A DNA stretch of 64,000 nucleotides from Verrucomicrobiota bacterium (lineage in GTDB: Bacteria; Verrucomicrobiota; Verrucomicrobiia; Opitutales; Opitutaceae): positions 496,001 to 560,000 of the forward strand of contig JACRQG010000007.1 in the NCBI GenBank assembly GCA_016222805.1, written 5' to 3'. Under the pieces are notes generated by a model. That model was given only the letters and a program-made list of their open reading frames with translations, had not been told where the DNA came from and ran no database searches. The translations under genes and the position numbers were made by a program. Shown piece by piece: positions 29,176 to 37,586 of this stretch (within the stretch, counting starts at the first letter, position 1; the number at the start of each line of letters is the position of its first letter).

Positions 29176-30455
29176 GTTCCCACGCTGCCACTGCCCCGGC
29201 GGAGATGCCGGCCGCCTCCTCCTCTCCCTCCCAACTGGCGGGCAAGGCGCTCACGATTGGCCTGGTCGGCCTGGCCGTGACTGCTGCCGGCCTGCTCGTG
29301 CCGCACAACGCCCGTGCGGTCGCGTTGTCGTATCTGGTGGGCATCACCTACTGGACGGCCATCGCGATCGGCATGCTGATGCTGATCCTGATTCATCACA
29401 TCTTTGATGCGTCGTGGTCGACCGTCATCCGGCGCCAGTTCGAGCACGGGATCTCGGCCTTCAAATGGCTGGGCCTGCTGTTCCTCCCCCTGGTGCTCGC
29501 CTCGTTCCTGTACCAGCGGGACCTCATCTGGCCGTGGCTCGACCTCGGGCATGAGATGCACGGCGGGCACACGGTCGGACACGACCCGCTGTACCTGAAG
29601 AAATCCGCCTTCCTCAATCCAGGCATGTTCATCGGCATGACCGCGGGTTTCTTCCTCATTTGGATGGGCTTGGCCGCCCGCCTGCGGAAGGCATCGTTCA
29701 CGCAGGACGCGGATGGCGACGTGGCCTGGACCTTCCGCAACCGCGTGACGGCCGCCGCGGGACTTCCGCTCGGCGCGCTGTCGCTCACCTTCGCCGCCAT
29801 CTACTGGGTGAAGTCGCTCGAGTACCACTGGTTTTCCACGATGTATGGCGTGTGGTTCTTCGCCAATTGCGTGCGCGGAGCCCTCTCGATCGGGGTGATC
29901 ATCATGGTCTGGCTCTGGCACCGCGGTGACTACAAGGGCATCCTGAACAACAACCACTTTCACAGCATCGGCATGCTGATGCTGGCCTTCACGGTCTTCT
30001 GGGCGTACGTGACGTTCTCGCAGTACTTCCTCATCTGGAATGCCAACGTTCCCGAAGAGACCTTCTGGTACAACCTCCGCGAGATCAATCACGACGGCGG
30101 GCCGAACCAATGGAAGTGGATCGGGATCATCGGCATCCTTTTCGGACACTTCTTCATCCCCTTTTTCTTCCTGCTCTCCTACCGGTACAAGATCACGAAG
30201 CATATCATTCGCCGCATCGCGATTTGGATTCTCGCCGTGATCCTGCTCGACATGTGCTACAACATCATGCCGGCGCTGAAGGACTCCCACGGCAACGCCC
30301 AGCCGCTGTTGTCGCTCAACCTCGTCTGGATCCTCTCGTCGGTGGTCGGGGTGGGCGGCGTCTGTGTCTGGTCCTACCTGCGCAGCTTCCCGACGGCGAA
30401 GCTGATTCCCATCCGGGATCCCCGCATTGGCGAGAGCCTCACCCACCATGAGTGA
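29172..30455 (+). CDS. actF: Alternative complex III subunit F, second NrfD-like membrane protein
   Basis: A 427-residue polytopic protein from the ATG at 29172 (the frame is open upstream, but this start is coupled to actE by ATGA). About ten membrane helices are visible, with landmarks YWTAIAIGMLMLILIHHIFD, YWVKSLEYHWFSTMYGVWFF and AFTVFWAYVTFSQYFLIWNA. These match ActF, the second quinone-type membrane subunit that arose by duplication of ActC. It overlaps the next gene by 8 bp. Confidence 0.92.
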   Translation: MSSHAATAPAEMPAASSSPSQLAGKALTIGLVGLAVTAAGLLVPHNARAVALSYLVGITYWTAIAIGMLMLILIHHIFDASWSTVIRRQFEHGISAFKWLGLLFLPLVLASFLYQRDLIWPWLDLGHEMHGGHTVGHDPLYLKKSAFLNPGMFIGMTAGFFLIWMGLAARLRKASFTQDADGDVAWTFRNRVTAAAGLPLGALSLTFAAIYWVKSLEYHWFSTMYGVWFFANCVRGALSIGVIIMVWLWHRGDYKGILNNNHFHSIGMLMLAFTVFWAYVTFSQYFLIWNANVPEETFWYNLREINHDGGPNQWKWIGIIGILFGHFFIPFFFLLSYRYKITKHIIRRIAIWILAVILLDMCYNIMPALKDSHGNAQPLLSLNLVWILSSVVGVGGVCVWSYLRSFPTAKLIPIRDPRIGESLTHHE

Positions 30456-30780
30456 TTCCCACGTCACGCCGGCCCGGCCGGTTTCCCTCTTCACGATCGG
30501 ACTGCTCCTGGTGGTCTTCGCCGCGTTCCTGGTGGTCGTGCGTTATCTCTACACCCCGGCGGCGGAGGCGCCGTACAACGCCGCCGCGGAAAACCTCCCG
30601 AAGGACATGGAGTGGCGCGCCACCGCGGAACTTCGCCGGAAGGCCCTGGCCGAGCTCCGCGCCAAGGAAACGAAGCAGGCGGCCTCCTATGCCTGGATCG
30701 ATCAGAAGGCGGGCGTGGTCCAGTTGCCCCTCGACCGGGCGATGGACCTGACCGTGCAACATTACCAGGCGAAGAAATGA
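30448..30780 (+). CDS. Small single-span membrane protein of the act operon, function unknown
   Basis: A 110-residue protein starting at the ATG at 30448, which overlaps the actF stop. There is one membrane helix (about 13-36, LFTIGLLLVVFAAFLVVVRY), then an Ala/Glu/Lys-rich region and the C-terminal segment SYAWIDQKAGVVQLPLDRAM. From memory, short proteins ending in 'W.D...G.V.IPIDRAM' occur next to cytochrome oxidase/SCO genes in several phyla, but no activity is known to me. It is likely an accessory or assembly subunit of the act/Cco-like complex, on context only. Confidence 0.7.
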   Translation: MSDSHVTPARPVSLFTIGLLLVVFAAFLVVVRYLYTPAAEAPYNAAAENLPKDMEWRATAELRRKALAELRAKETKQAASYAWIDQKAGVVQLPLDRAMDLTVQHYQAKK

Positions 30781-30805
30781 GCGTCTGCGCGACCCCTTGA
30801 CTGCG

Positions 30806-32236
30806 ATGACCAATCAATCGACGAACGCCGGAGCGGCTGAAGTCACCGCGATCGATACTCACGCTCGCTGGCCGCTGCTTTATCTCATCGGCGCCGGCCT
30901 CGTGTGGCTGATCGTGAGCGGGGTCTTGTCCCTGATCGCGGCGATCCAATTGCACAGCCCTGCTTACCTCGCCGAATGCGCGTGGTTCACCCATGGCCGC
31001 GTCGAGGCGATGCGGGAAACCGCTTTCATCTACGGCTGGGCCGCCAACGCGGGACTGGCGATTGGCACCTGGCTGCTGGGGCGGCTCGGAGGCTATCCCC
31101 TGCGGGGCCTCAACTGGTTTGTCGTGGGCGGCGTCTTCTGGAATCTCGCCGTGGCTGCCGGGCTGATCGGAATCGCGGCCGGCGAAATGACCTCGTTCGC
31201 GGTGCTCCAATTGCCGCGCGCCGTGCAACCGCTCCTCGTCCTTTCCTACGCCGCCACCGCCATCTCGGGAGTTCTGGCGTGGTCCGGCCGCAAGCGGGCC
31301 GGCACCTTTGCCTCGCAGTGGTACGCCGTGGCGGCGCTGTTCCTCTTCCCGTGGTTCCTGACCGCGACGCAGGTGGTGCTCCTGTGGACTCCGGTGCGTG
31401 GTGTCGTGCAGGCGGTCGCCGCGGCCTGGTACGCCGAGGGGGTCTTCGCCCTCTGGCTGGCTCCGCTGGCCCTGGCGGGTGCGTACTACGTCGTTCCCAA
31501 GGTCTCCGGCCGGACGCTGCCGAGTTACGAGGCGGCGCCCGTGGCGTTCTGGACTTTGATCGTGGTGGGAACCTGGACCGCCGGACGCCACCTGGTGGGT
31601 GGCCCGGTGCCCGCCTGGCTGCCCACGATGGGAGTGGTCGGGACCAGCCTGTTGCTCTTCCACTTCCTCGTGTTGGCCTTCAACTTCAAGATCGCCCTGA
31701 CGCCGGCAGGTACGGCGATGAACTTCCTCCGCTTTGGACTCCTGGCGTATTTGCTCTACGGCGTCTTTACCACCATCGCCTCGTTTCGGGGGGTCGCGGC
31801 GCATGCGCAGTTCACCTTCGTGACGGTGGCGCTCGAGCAGTTGGGTTTCTACGGAGCCGTCTCGATGCTGTTCTTTGGCACTCTCTACTACATGGTCCCG
31901 CGGCTTACAGGACGGGATTGGGCGCTTCCCGGCTTGGCCTCCGCCCACTTTGTCACGGCGTCCACCGGGTTGGTGCTGGCGTTGGTGGCCCTGGCGGTTG
32001 CGGGCGAGACCCAGGGCAACCTCCTGCTCGAGGCCAAGGCGACCTACGCCGAGATCTTCCAGCAGGTCAGTGTGCCGCTGATGATTCACACGGCGGCCCA
32101 GTTCCTCCTGATCGCGGCGAACCTGCTCCTACTCGTCAACTTCGCGATGTCGGCCTGGGCCTGTGGTGAGAAGGCCTGCGCCTCCGCGGCCGGCCTGCTC
32201 CGCTCGTCCTCCTCGATGGAGGCTTCCGCGTCATGA
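30806..32236 (+). CDS. CcoN-like membrane protein lacking nearly all heme/copper ligands
   Basis: A 476-residue protein from the ATG at 30806 with about twelve membrane segments. It is recognisable as a cbb3 oxidase subunit I relative by WY...VFALWLAP, AYYVVPKVSGRTLPSYEAAP, FWTLIVVGTWTAGRHL and GTLYYMVPRLTGRDW. Aligned by eye to CcoN, the low-spin heme His of 'GRLRPLHTNAVIF' is R70 and the CuB His of 'WYGHN' is E211. 'HH' of 'PHHLHY' is R261-H262. The heme His pair of 'GHVHSG' is L343 and Q345. Only H262 of six ligands remains. It cannot be a normal oxygen-reducing subunit unless the alignment is wrong. The length and reading frame are intact, so it is not a decayed gene. It overlaps the next gene by 4 bp. 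Confidence 0.75.
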   Translation: MTNQSTNAGAAEVTAIDTHARWPLLYLIGAGLVWLIVSGVLSLIAAIQLHSPAYLAECAWFTHGRVEAMRETAFIYGWAANAGLAIGTWLLGRLGGYPLRGLNWFVVGGVFWNLAVAAGLIGIAAGEMTSFAVLQLPRAVQPLLVLSYAATAISGVLAWSGRKRAGTFASQWYAVAALFLFPWFLTATQVVLLWTPVRGVVQAVAAAWYAEGVFALWLAPLALAGAYYVVPKVSGRTLPSYEAAPVAFWTLIVVGTWTAGRHLVGGPVPAWLPTMGVVGTSLLLFHFLVLAFNFKIALTPAGTAMNFLRFGLLAYLLYGVFTTIASFRGVAAHAQFTFVTVALEQLGFYGAVSMLFFGTLYYMVPRLTGRDWALPGLASAHFVTASTGLVLALVALAVAGETQGNLLLEAKATYAEIFQQVSVPLMIHTAAQFLLIAANLLLLVNFAMSAWACGEKACASAAGLLRSSSSMEASAS

Positions 32237-32886
32237 AAAACGGCCCGCTCTTTCTCGTCGGTCTCTTCCTTTCCGTGCTGATCGCCTGGTCCGGCATCGT
32301 GCTCGGGTCCCACGCCCAACTCGGGCGGCAGACGCCGTTCTTCGATGAAGGTGACGGCGTAGCCTATCCGGCCCGGCAAATGGGGCTCGCGGCGCGGGGG
32401 CAGCTGGTTTACGCCGATCTCGGTTGTGCCTCCTGCCATACGCAGCAGGTGCGCCGGCCTGGTTTCGGCAACGACCAGGGCCGCGGATGGGGAGAGCGGC
32501 AGAGTGTCGCCCGCGACTATCTTTTCCAGACCCGCCCACAGTTGGGTGCTTCCCGATTCGGGCCGGATTTGACCAACCTCGGAGGCCGTAAGCCCCAACC
32601 GCCCACCGAGGAGGCGCTCTATCGCTTCCTGTACGAAGGGTCACCGACCCATCCGCCGTACGCGTTTCTCTTCGAGAACCTCCCCATCGCGGGTGAGGTA
32701 TCGTCCCTGGCGCTCAAGCTCAGCGGCACCAGCGCTCCCGCTTCCGGCCGGCAGATTGTCCCCGGCGAACGGGCGCGGACCCTCGTGGCTTATCTGCGCA
32801 ACTTGAACACTGTTTACGATTATCCGGAGTCCCGCCCGCTGCCGGTGGAGCAGAAGGCTCCCGCGAAGGAGGAGGCGAAGAAATGA
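32233..32886 (+). CDS. CcoO-like monoheme cytochrome c with unusual axial ligand
   Basis: A 217-residue protein with one N-terminal helix (about 5-25), heme motif CASCH (65-69) and the CcoO/FixO-type follow-up HTQQVRRPGFGNDQGRGWGE, then GASRFGPDLTNLGGR. In CcoO the axial methionine sits in 'S.MP.Y.FL'; here the corresponding block is SPTHPPYAFLF, with H140 in place of Met. The last methionine of the protein is M50, before the heme motif, so Met cannot be the distal ligand. It overlaps both neighbours by 4 bp (ATGA), which indicates tightly coupled synthesis with the CcoN-like and CcoP-like proteins. Confidence 0.8.
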   Translation: MKNGPLFLVGLFLSVLIAWSGIVLGSHAQLGRQTPFFDEGDGVAYPARQMGLAARGQLVYADLGCASCHTQQVRRPGFGNDQGRGWGERQSVARDYLFQTRPQLGASRFGPDLTNLGGRKPQPPTEEALYRFLYEGSPTHPPYAFLFENLPIAGEVSSLALKLSGTSAPASGRQIVPGERARTLVAYLRNLNTVYDYPESRPLPVEQKAPAKEEAKK

Positions 32887-33542
32887 GCGCACCCACCGGT
32901 TCCGACCCCCGCGTTGAACAGGCGCCCGTGACGGACGAGGCCCTGCTCGACAGCCACGACAAGCTGCTTGGCCGCCAGCCGGATGATAAGGCGCATTACC
33001 GCCTGCTGCCGCTCAACCTCCTGTTCCTGTTCAGCGGCCTGATCTTTTTCGCCGGCACCTACCTCGGGCGCTATGCCGGACATTTTCACCCGTCGGTTTT
33101 CAACGAGCACGGCCAGCCACCCAAGGCCGGCGCGGCCGTGGCAGTTGCCGTTGATCCGCTGGTGCTGGGCAAGAACGTCTATGGCCAGGTCTGTGCCGCG
33201 TGCCACCAGCCCAATGGGCAGGGATTGCCTCCGGCCTTTCCTCCCCTCGCCGGCTCGGAATGGGTGGCAGGCTCCGAAGAGCGCCTGATCCGGATCCTGC
33301 TCCACGGACTCCAGGGCCCGATCAAGGTCAAAGGCACCGAATTCAACGGTGCGATGCCGCCGGTGGGGCCGGGTTCGGGTTTCAACCTCAACCCCGAGAA
33401 GGTTGCGGCGGTCCTCACGTTTGTGCGCAAGGAATGGGGCGGCATCGCCACGCCGGTCGCCGCGGCCAAGGTGGCGGAAATTCGGGCCAAGGACGGAACC
33501 CGTCCTCCGCTCACCGTCGCGGACCTCGAGAAGATTCCGTGA
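32883..33542 (+). CDS. Membrane-anchored monoheme cytochrome c (CcoP/caa3-like)
   Basis: A 219-residue protein with a cytoplasmic N-terminus of about 40 residues (DSHDKLLGRQPDD), one membrane helix (about 43-61) and a periplasmic class I cytochrome c domain with CAACH (104-108) and axial M158 in GAMPPVG. The tail reads VAAVLTFVRKEWGG, as in cytochromes attached to oxidases. It is shorter than diheme CcoP (one heme only). It is the last gene of the act operon and would be the natural electron outlet of the complex, toward a soluble carrier or an oxidase encoded elsewhere. Confidence 0.8.
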   Translation: MSAPTGSDPRVEQAPVTDEALLDSHDKLLGRQPDDKAHYRLLPLNLLFLFSGLIFFAGTYLGRYAGHFHPSVFNEHGQPPKAGAAVAVAVDPLVLGKNVYGQVCAACHQPNGQGLPPAFPPLAGSEWVAGSEERLIRILLHGLQGPIKVKGTEFNGAMPPVGPGSGFNLNPEKVAAVLTFVRKEWGGIATPVAAAKVAEIRAKDGTRPPLTVADLEKIP

Positions 33543-33571
33543 CGGATCGCGTCGCGACGCGTTGAGTCCTC

Positions 33572-33594
33572 GCGCCCACGTGATCCGTGGGCGC
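33572..33594. terminator. Hairpin at the end of the respiratory operon, convergent with hldD
   Basis: Perfect nine-bp stem GCGCCCACG / CGTGGGCGC with a five-base loop, 30 bp after the last cytochrome stop and in the 119-bp gap before the convergent hldD stop. No T-tract follows on either strand. Confidence 0.4.
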
Positions 33595-33661
33595 CAACGC
33601 TCTCGCCCGCGGCCACGGGCCGTTGCCGGGCCCCGAATTCGGCTCCCGTCGGCCAGACGGC

Positions 33662-34666
33662 TCAATCCCCGAGGCGTCGCCCGGTCATGAGGTAGTTCCG
33701 CACGTAGTCGCCGACGGCTTCGGCCAGGGGTGTCATCGGGCGGGAATACCCGCTCTCGCGCAATTTCCCGACGTCGGCCCTCGTGAAGTACTGGTACTTT
33801 CCCCGGAGCACATCCGGCATGTCGATGAACTCGATGGCGGGTTCGCGACCCAACGCAGCGAAGATGGCGGTGGTGAGCGCCAGCCAGGTACTGGCCTCGC
33901 CGCTTCCGAGATTGAACAGGCCGCCCGCGCCTTGCCCCTGGGGATGCTCGGCAAAGTGGAGTGTCATCTCCACGGCGTCCTTCACGTAGAGGAAGTCCCG
34001 CTTCTGCTCCCCGTCCCGAAAGTCGGGCCGATGACTGCGGAACAGCTGCACCCGGCCGGTGGTGAGGATCTGCTGATACGCCTTGTGGACGAGGGAGCGC
34101 ATGTCCCCCTTGTGATCCTCATTCGGGCCGAAGACGTTGAAGTACTTCACCCCGACGATCTGACCGAGCCACCCCCGGCGCTGGGCGTAGAGATCAAAAA
34201 GGTGTTTGGAATACCCATACATGTTCAGCGGGCGCAGCCGGTGCAGATTCGCGTCGCGATCGTCCATGCCCTGGGTTCCGTCTCCGTAGGTGGCCGCCGA
34301 CGACGCGTAGATGAAACGCGCGCCTTGGGCCAGCGACCAGCCGGCCAGTTCCTTGGTGACCTCGTAGTTGTTGTCCGCCAGGTAGGACGCGTCGCGCTCC
34401 GTCGTGGCCGAGCACGCGCCGAGGTGGAAGACGGCGGAAAACCGGCCGAACGCGTCGGCCTTTTCCCGCACGGTGGCACGGAACGCGGGCGCTTCGAGGT
34501 AATCCGCAAAGCGGAGTGGCGTCAGGTTGCGCCACTTTTCATCAGAGCCGAGCAGATCGGTCACGACGATGTTCTCATGGCCGCGGCGATTCAAAGCCCA
34601 TACCAGGGCACTGCCGATGAAACCGGCGCCGCCGGTGACCAGGATCCTGCCTTGGAGGGAACTCAT
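33662..34666 (-). CDS. hldD: ADP-L-glycero-D-manno-heptose 6-epimerase
   Basis: A 334-residue protein from the ATG at 34666; an ATG at 34687 that overlaps the proC stop would add seven residues. It converts ADP-D-glycero- to ADP-L-glycero-D-manno-heptose for the LPS inner core. Landmarks are the NAD-binding ILVTGGAGFIGSALV, GACSATTERDASYLADNNYE, the catalytic YGYSKHLFD (YxxxK-type) and VKYFNVFGPNEDHKGDMRS, which is specific for HldD. It supports a heptose-containing LPS. It is the last gene of a six-gene minus-strand operon. Confidence 0.93.
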   Translation of the reverse strand: MSSLQGRILVTGGAGFIGSALVWALNRRGHENIVVTDLLGSDEKWRNLTPLRFADYLEAPAFRATVREKADAFGRFSAVFHLGACSATTERDASYLADNNYEVTKELAGWSLAQGARFIYASSAATYGDGTQGMDDRDANLHRLRPLNMYGYSKHLFDLYAQRRGWLGQIVGVKYFNVFGPNEDHKGDMRSLVHKAYQQILTTGRVQLFRSHRPDFRDGEQKRDFLYVKDAVEMTLHFAEHPQGQGAGGLFNLGSGEASTWLALTTAIFAALGREPAIEFIDMPDVLRGKYQYFTRADVGKLRESGYSRPMTPLAEAVGDYVRNYLMTGRRLGD

Positions 34667-34686
34667 GGGCGGATGGAACGGGGCCA

Positions 34687-35493
34687 TCAGCTGTCGCGGG
34701 ACAACTCCCGCGAACGTTCGGTTGCGGCGACCACGGTCTCGCGCATCAGGTCGCGGAATCCCCGGGCTGCCATGCGCTGGAGTCCGGCGTAGGTTGTGCC
34801 GTTCGGTGAGGTGACTTGGTCGCGCAGGATTTCCGGCTCCGTGCCCGTCCGGGCCAGCAGTTGGGCCGAGCCGACGACGGTCTCGAGCGCCAGCCTCCAC
34901 GCGGTGTCGCGCGCCAGTCCAGCGGCGACCCCGGCGTCGCGCAGCGCGGCCGCGAACTCGAACACATAGGCGGGTCCGCTGCCGCTGAGCCCGGTGACGG
35001 CATCCAGCTGCGGCTCGTCCAGTTCGACCACCTTGCCGAGGGCGCCGAGGATCCCGGAGATGATCACCCGATCCTCCGCCGTCAGCGGGGCTGCCGCGCA
35101 CCAGGCGGTGATGCCCGCCCCGATTTGGCCGGGGGTGTTGGGCATGGCGCGGACAAGATTGCGGGCGCGGGGAAACGACCGGGCCAGCCGCTCCAGGCGC
35201 TTGCCCGCGAGAATCGACAGCACGAGCCGGCTGGCCGTGAGTTCGGCGAGGCGCGCATCGAGGCCCGCGAGTTGCTGGGGCTTGCAGGCGAGCACGATCG
35301 CGTCGGCACCGGCGACCAGGTCTTCGAGGGTGGTGGCGGCCCGGATACCGGTTCGGGACGCCAGGGTCCGGGCGGTGTCGTCACCGCCGTCGGTGCACGC
35401 CAGATCGGCGGGCTGGCAAACCTGACGGGCGAGGAGCCCGTCGACAATCGCGGAGGCCATGCGCCCCGCGCCGAGAAACGCGATCTTGGACAT
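34687..35493 (-). CDS. proC: Pyrroline-5-carboxylate reductase
   Basis: A 268-residue protein catalysing the last step of proline synthesis (NAD(P)H-dependent reduction of 1-pyrroline-5-carboxylate). Rossmann start IAFLGAGRMASAIVDGLL, then AMPNTPGQIGAGI and the C-terminal signature ALRDAGVAAGL...TVVGSAQLL with SPNGTTYAGLQRM. Normal length. It follows the receiver-kinase gene by 21 bp and runs into hldD. Confidence 0.93.
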   Translation of the reverse strand: MSKIAFLGAGRMASAIVDGLLARQVCQPADLACTDGGDDTARTLASRTGIRAATTLEDLVAGADAIVLACKPQQLAGLDARLAELTASRLVLSILAGKRLERLARSFPRARNLVRAMPNTPGQIGAGITAWCAAAPLTAEDRVIISGILGALGKVVELDEPQLDAVTGLSGSGPAYVFEFAAALRDAGVAAGLARDTAWRLALETVVGSAQLLARTGTEPEILRDQVTSPNGTTYAGLQRMAARGFRDLMRETVVAATERSRELSRDS

Positions 35494-35514
35494 GAAAAAA
35501 GACGGGCGGCCCGG

Positions 35515-36645
35515 TCAGGCGTCGCCGCCCTTGCGGCTCTTGCGATCCACCGGATGCACCAGGAAGGCCGTGGCTCCTCCGCCCGGGGTGTCTCCCATGG
35601 TCACCTCGCCGCCGAGGTTGCGAAGGGCGTGGCGGGCGACGGTGAGGCCCATGCCGACGCCCACGGTGTTCTTCGTGCTGACGAAGGGTTCGAACATCTT
35701 GTCGCGAATTTCCGGGTCGAGCCCGCGGCCGTGGTCCGTCACGCGAATCTCGAGGAACTTGCCCTCCCCGGTCTTTTCGAACGTGCGGGTCTGGAGTGCG
35801 ATGGGTCGGGGATCGGTCGGCTGGTTATCGTAGGATTCCCAGGCGTTGATCAGGACCTTCGCGAGAACCTCCTCCACGATTTCGAAGTTGGTGTCGATCA
35901 TCAGTTCACCCAGCGGGTTGTCGATCGTGACCGGGCTGGTGAGCCCATAATCCTCGTGGAACCGGGCGATGCCTCCCTCGAGGAGCCGTTGCACGCTGGC
36001 CTTGATCAGCGGCGGGCGGGATTTCACCACCAGTGTACTCAGTTGCTTGATGATGGAGACGATTCGCTGCACGGCATCCTCGACGTGCTGCGCGTTCTTC
36101 TTCACCTGCTCGGGCTTGTCGTAGTAGGCCTTGACGAGATCGAGGTAGCCGATGACGACACCGAGGAGGTTGTTGAGATTGTGGGCGATGCCCTGGGTGA
36201 CGGCGCCAATGGTGGCGGCCTTGCGTGACTCCTCGAGCCGCCGCGTAAGATCCACGACCTGGCGGTTGATGGCGACGAACCGGAGCTGCGTCTGCACGCG
36301 CGCCATCGTTTCGTCGAGGTCGATCGGCTTGGTGATGTAGTCGACCGCGCCGACCGCGAGGCCCTCCAGCTTGCTCTCCTTGTTTGTCCGGGCGGTGATG
36401 AAGATAACGGGGATGCCCCGGGTGGCCTCCACCGACTGGAGGCGCTGGCAGACCTCGATGCCGTCCATGTCCGGCATCATCACGTCGAGCAGGATGAGGT
36501 CCGGTTGTTCGTGCCCCACCTGTTCGAGCGCTTCGAGGCCGTTGTGCGCGGTGCTGACCCGCAAGCCTTCGCGCTCCAGCTTGCGCTTCAACAACTGGAC
36601 GTTGATGGGTTGGTCATCGACGACCAGGATCAGGGGGGCGGCCAT
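35515..36645 (-). CDS. Receiver domain-histidine kinase hybrid (receiver first)
   Basis: A 376-residue soluble protein. Residues 1-125 are a response-regulator receiver (D10/D11, phospho-acceptor D54 in LLDVMMPDMDG, K106 in TKPID). A short coiled linker leads to a kinase module: H-box GIAHNLNNLLGVVIGY with H155, N-box region LINAWES, then VTDHGRGLD and GVGMGLTVARHALRNLGG. The H-box lacks the usual E after His. Such receiver-kinase proteins are usually driven by an upstream kinase rather than sensing a ligand themselves. There is no membrane segment. It sits in a metabolic operon between folD and proC, which gives no clue to its signal. Confidence 0.88.
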   Translation of the reverse strand: MAAPLILVVDDQPINVQLLKRKLEREGLRVSTAHNGLEALEQVGHEQPDLILLDVMMPDMDGIEVCQRLQSVEATRGIPVIFITARTNKESKLEGLAVGAVDYITKPIDLDETMARVQTQLRFVAINRQVVDLTRRLEESRKAATIGAVTQGIAHNLNNLLGVVIGYLDLVKAYYDKPEQVKKNAQHVEDAVQRIVSIIKQLSTLVVKSRPPLIKASVQRLLEGGIARFHEDYGLTSPVTIDNPLGELMIDTNFEIVEEVLAKVLINAWESYDNQPTDPRPIALQTRTFEKTGEGKFLEIRVTDHGRGLDPEIRDKMFEPFVSTKNTVGVGMGLTVARHALRNLGGEVTMGDTPGGGATAFLVHPVDRKSRKGGDA

Positions 36646-36681
36646 TGAGGGAGGGAAGCGGTTTGCAGGAGCCCGTGCAAG

Positions 36682-37557
36682 CTACGCGACGGGCCGCTGG
36701 CGGCGAGCCTTGATGGTATTGCGCATCAGCATCGCGACCGTCATCGGGCCCACTCCGCCCGGTACCGGCGTAATCCGGCTGCAGAGCGGGGCGACCGTGT
36801 CGAACGCGACATCGCCCACGAGGCGGTAGCCCGTCTTGCGCGTCGCATCAGCCACCCGATTGATGCCGACGTCGATCACCACAGCCCCCGGCTTGACCAT
36901 GTCGGCGGTGACGAATTCGGGCCGGCCGATGGCGGCGATGAGCACGTCGGCCTGGCGGGTGAGGGCCGCCAGGTTGGTCGTGGCCGAGTGGCAGATGGTG
37001 ACGGTGCCGTTCGCTCCGGCGCGCTTCTGCAGTGCCAGGAGCGCGACCGGCTTTCCGACGATGAGCGACCGGCCCAGCACGACGACATGCCGGCCTTTGA
37101 GATCCACGCCACTGCGTGCGAGCAGTTCCATGATCCCGGCCGGCGTGCATGCCACGAAGCCGGTGTCATCCTCCTGGGCGACCTTGCCGAGGTTGAGGGT
37201 ATTGAACCCGTCGACATCCTTCTCCGGGGCGACGCGTCGGAAGACGGCGACCTCGTCGATGTGCTTTGGGAGGGGAGACTGGACGAGGATGCCGTCCACG
37301 TCCGGGTCCGCATTGAGTTGATCGATCAGGGCGAACAACTCCGCTTGGGAAATGGTCACCGGCGGCAGGATCACCCGGCTGGTCACTCCGATCTCGGCCG
37401 CGGTCTTCTCCTTCTTCCGGACGTAGGACACCGACGCCGGATCCTCCCCTACACGGACGAGGGCGAGGCATGGCTTGCGGCCGGGAAGGGCTGCGACTTC
37501 GGCCCGGAGTTCGGCGATGAGCGTGGAGGCGATCTGGTTTCCGTCGATCAGCTGCAT
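36682..37557 (-). CDS. folD: Bifunctional methylene-THF dehydrogenase/cyclohydrolase
   Basis: A 291-residue protein for the interconversion of 5,10-methylene-, methenyl- and 10-formyl-tetrahydrofolate. Landmarks are [15 protein letters not shown] with the catalytic lysine, [30 protein letters not shown] and the C-terminal [16 protein letters not shown]. Complete length for the family. It is part of the minus-strand operon, 29 bp after the SH3 gene. Confidence 0.95.
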   Translation of the reverse strand: MQLIDGNQIASTLIAELRAEVAALPGRKPCLALVRVGEDPASVSYVRKKEKTAAEIGVTSRVILPPVTISQAELFALIDQLNADPDVDGILVQSPLPKHIDEVAVFRRVAPEKDVDGFNTLNLGKVAQEDDTGFVACTPAGIMELLARSGVDLKGRHVVVLGRSLIVGKPVALLALQKRAGANGTVTICHSATTNLAALTRQADVLIAAIGRPEFVTADMVKPGAVVIDVGINRVADATRKTGYRLVGDVAFDTVAPLCSRITPVPGGVGPMTVAMLMRNTIKARRQRPVA

Positions 37558-37586
37558 GGTGCGGGCGCGGGAAGCGGGGCGGACAA

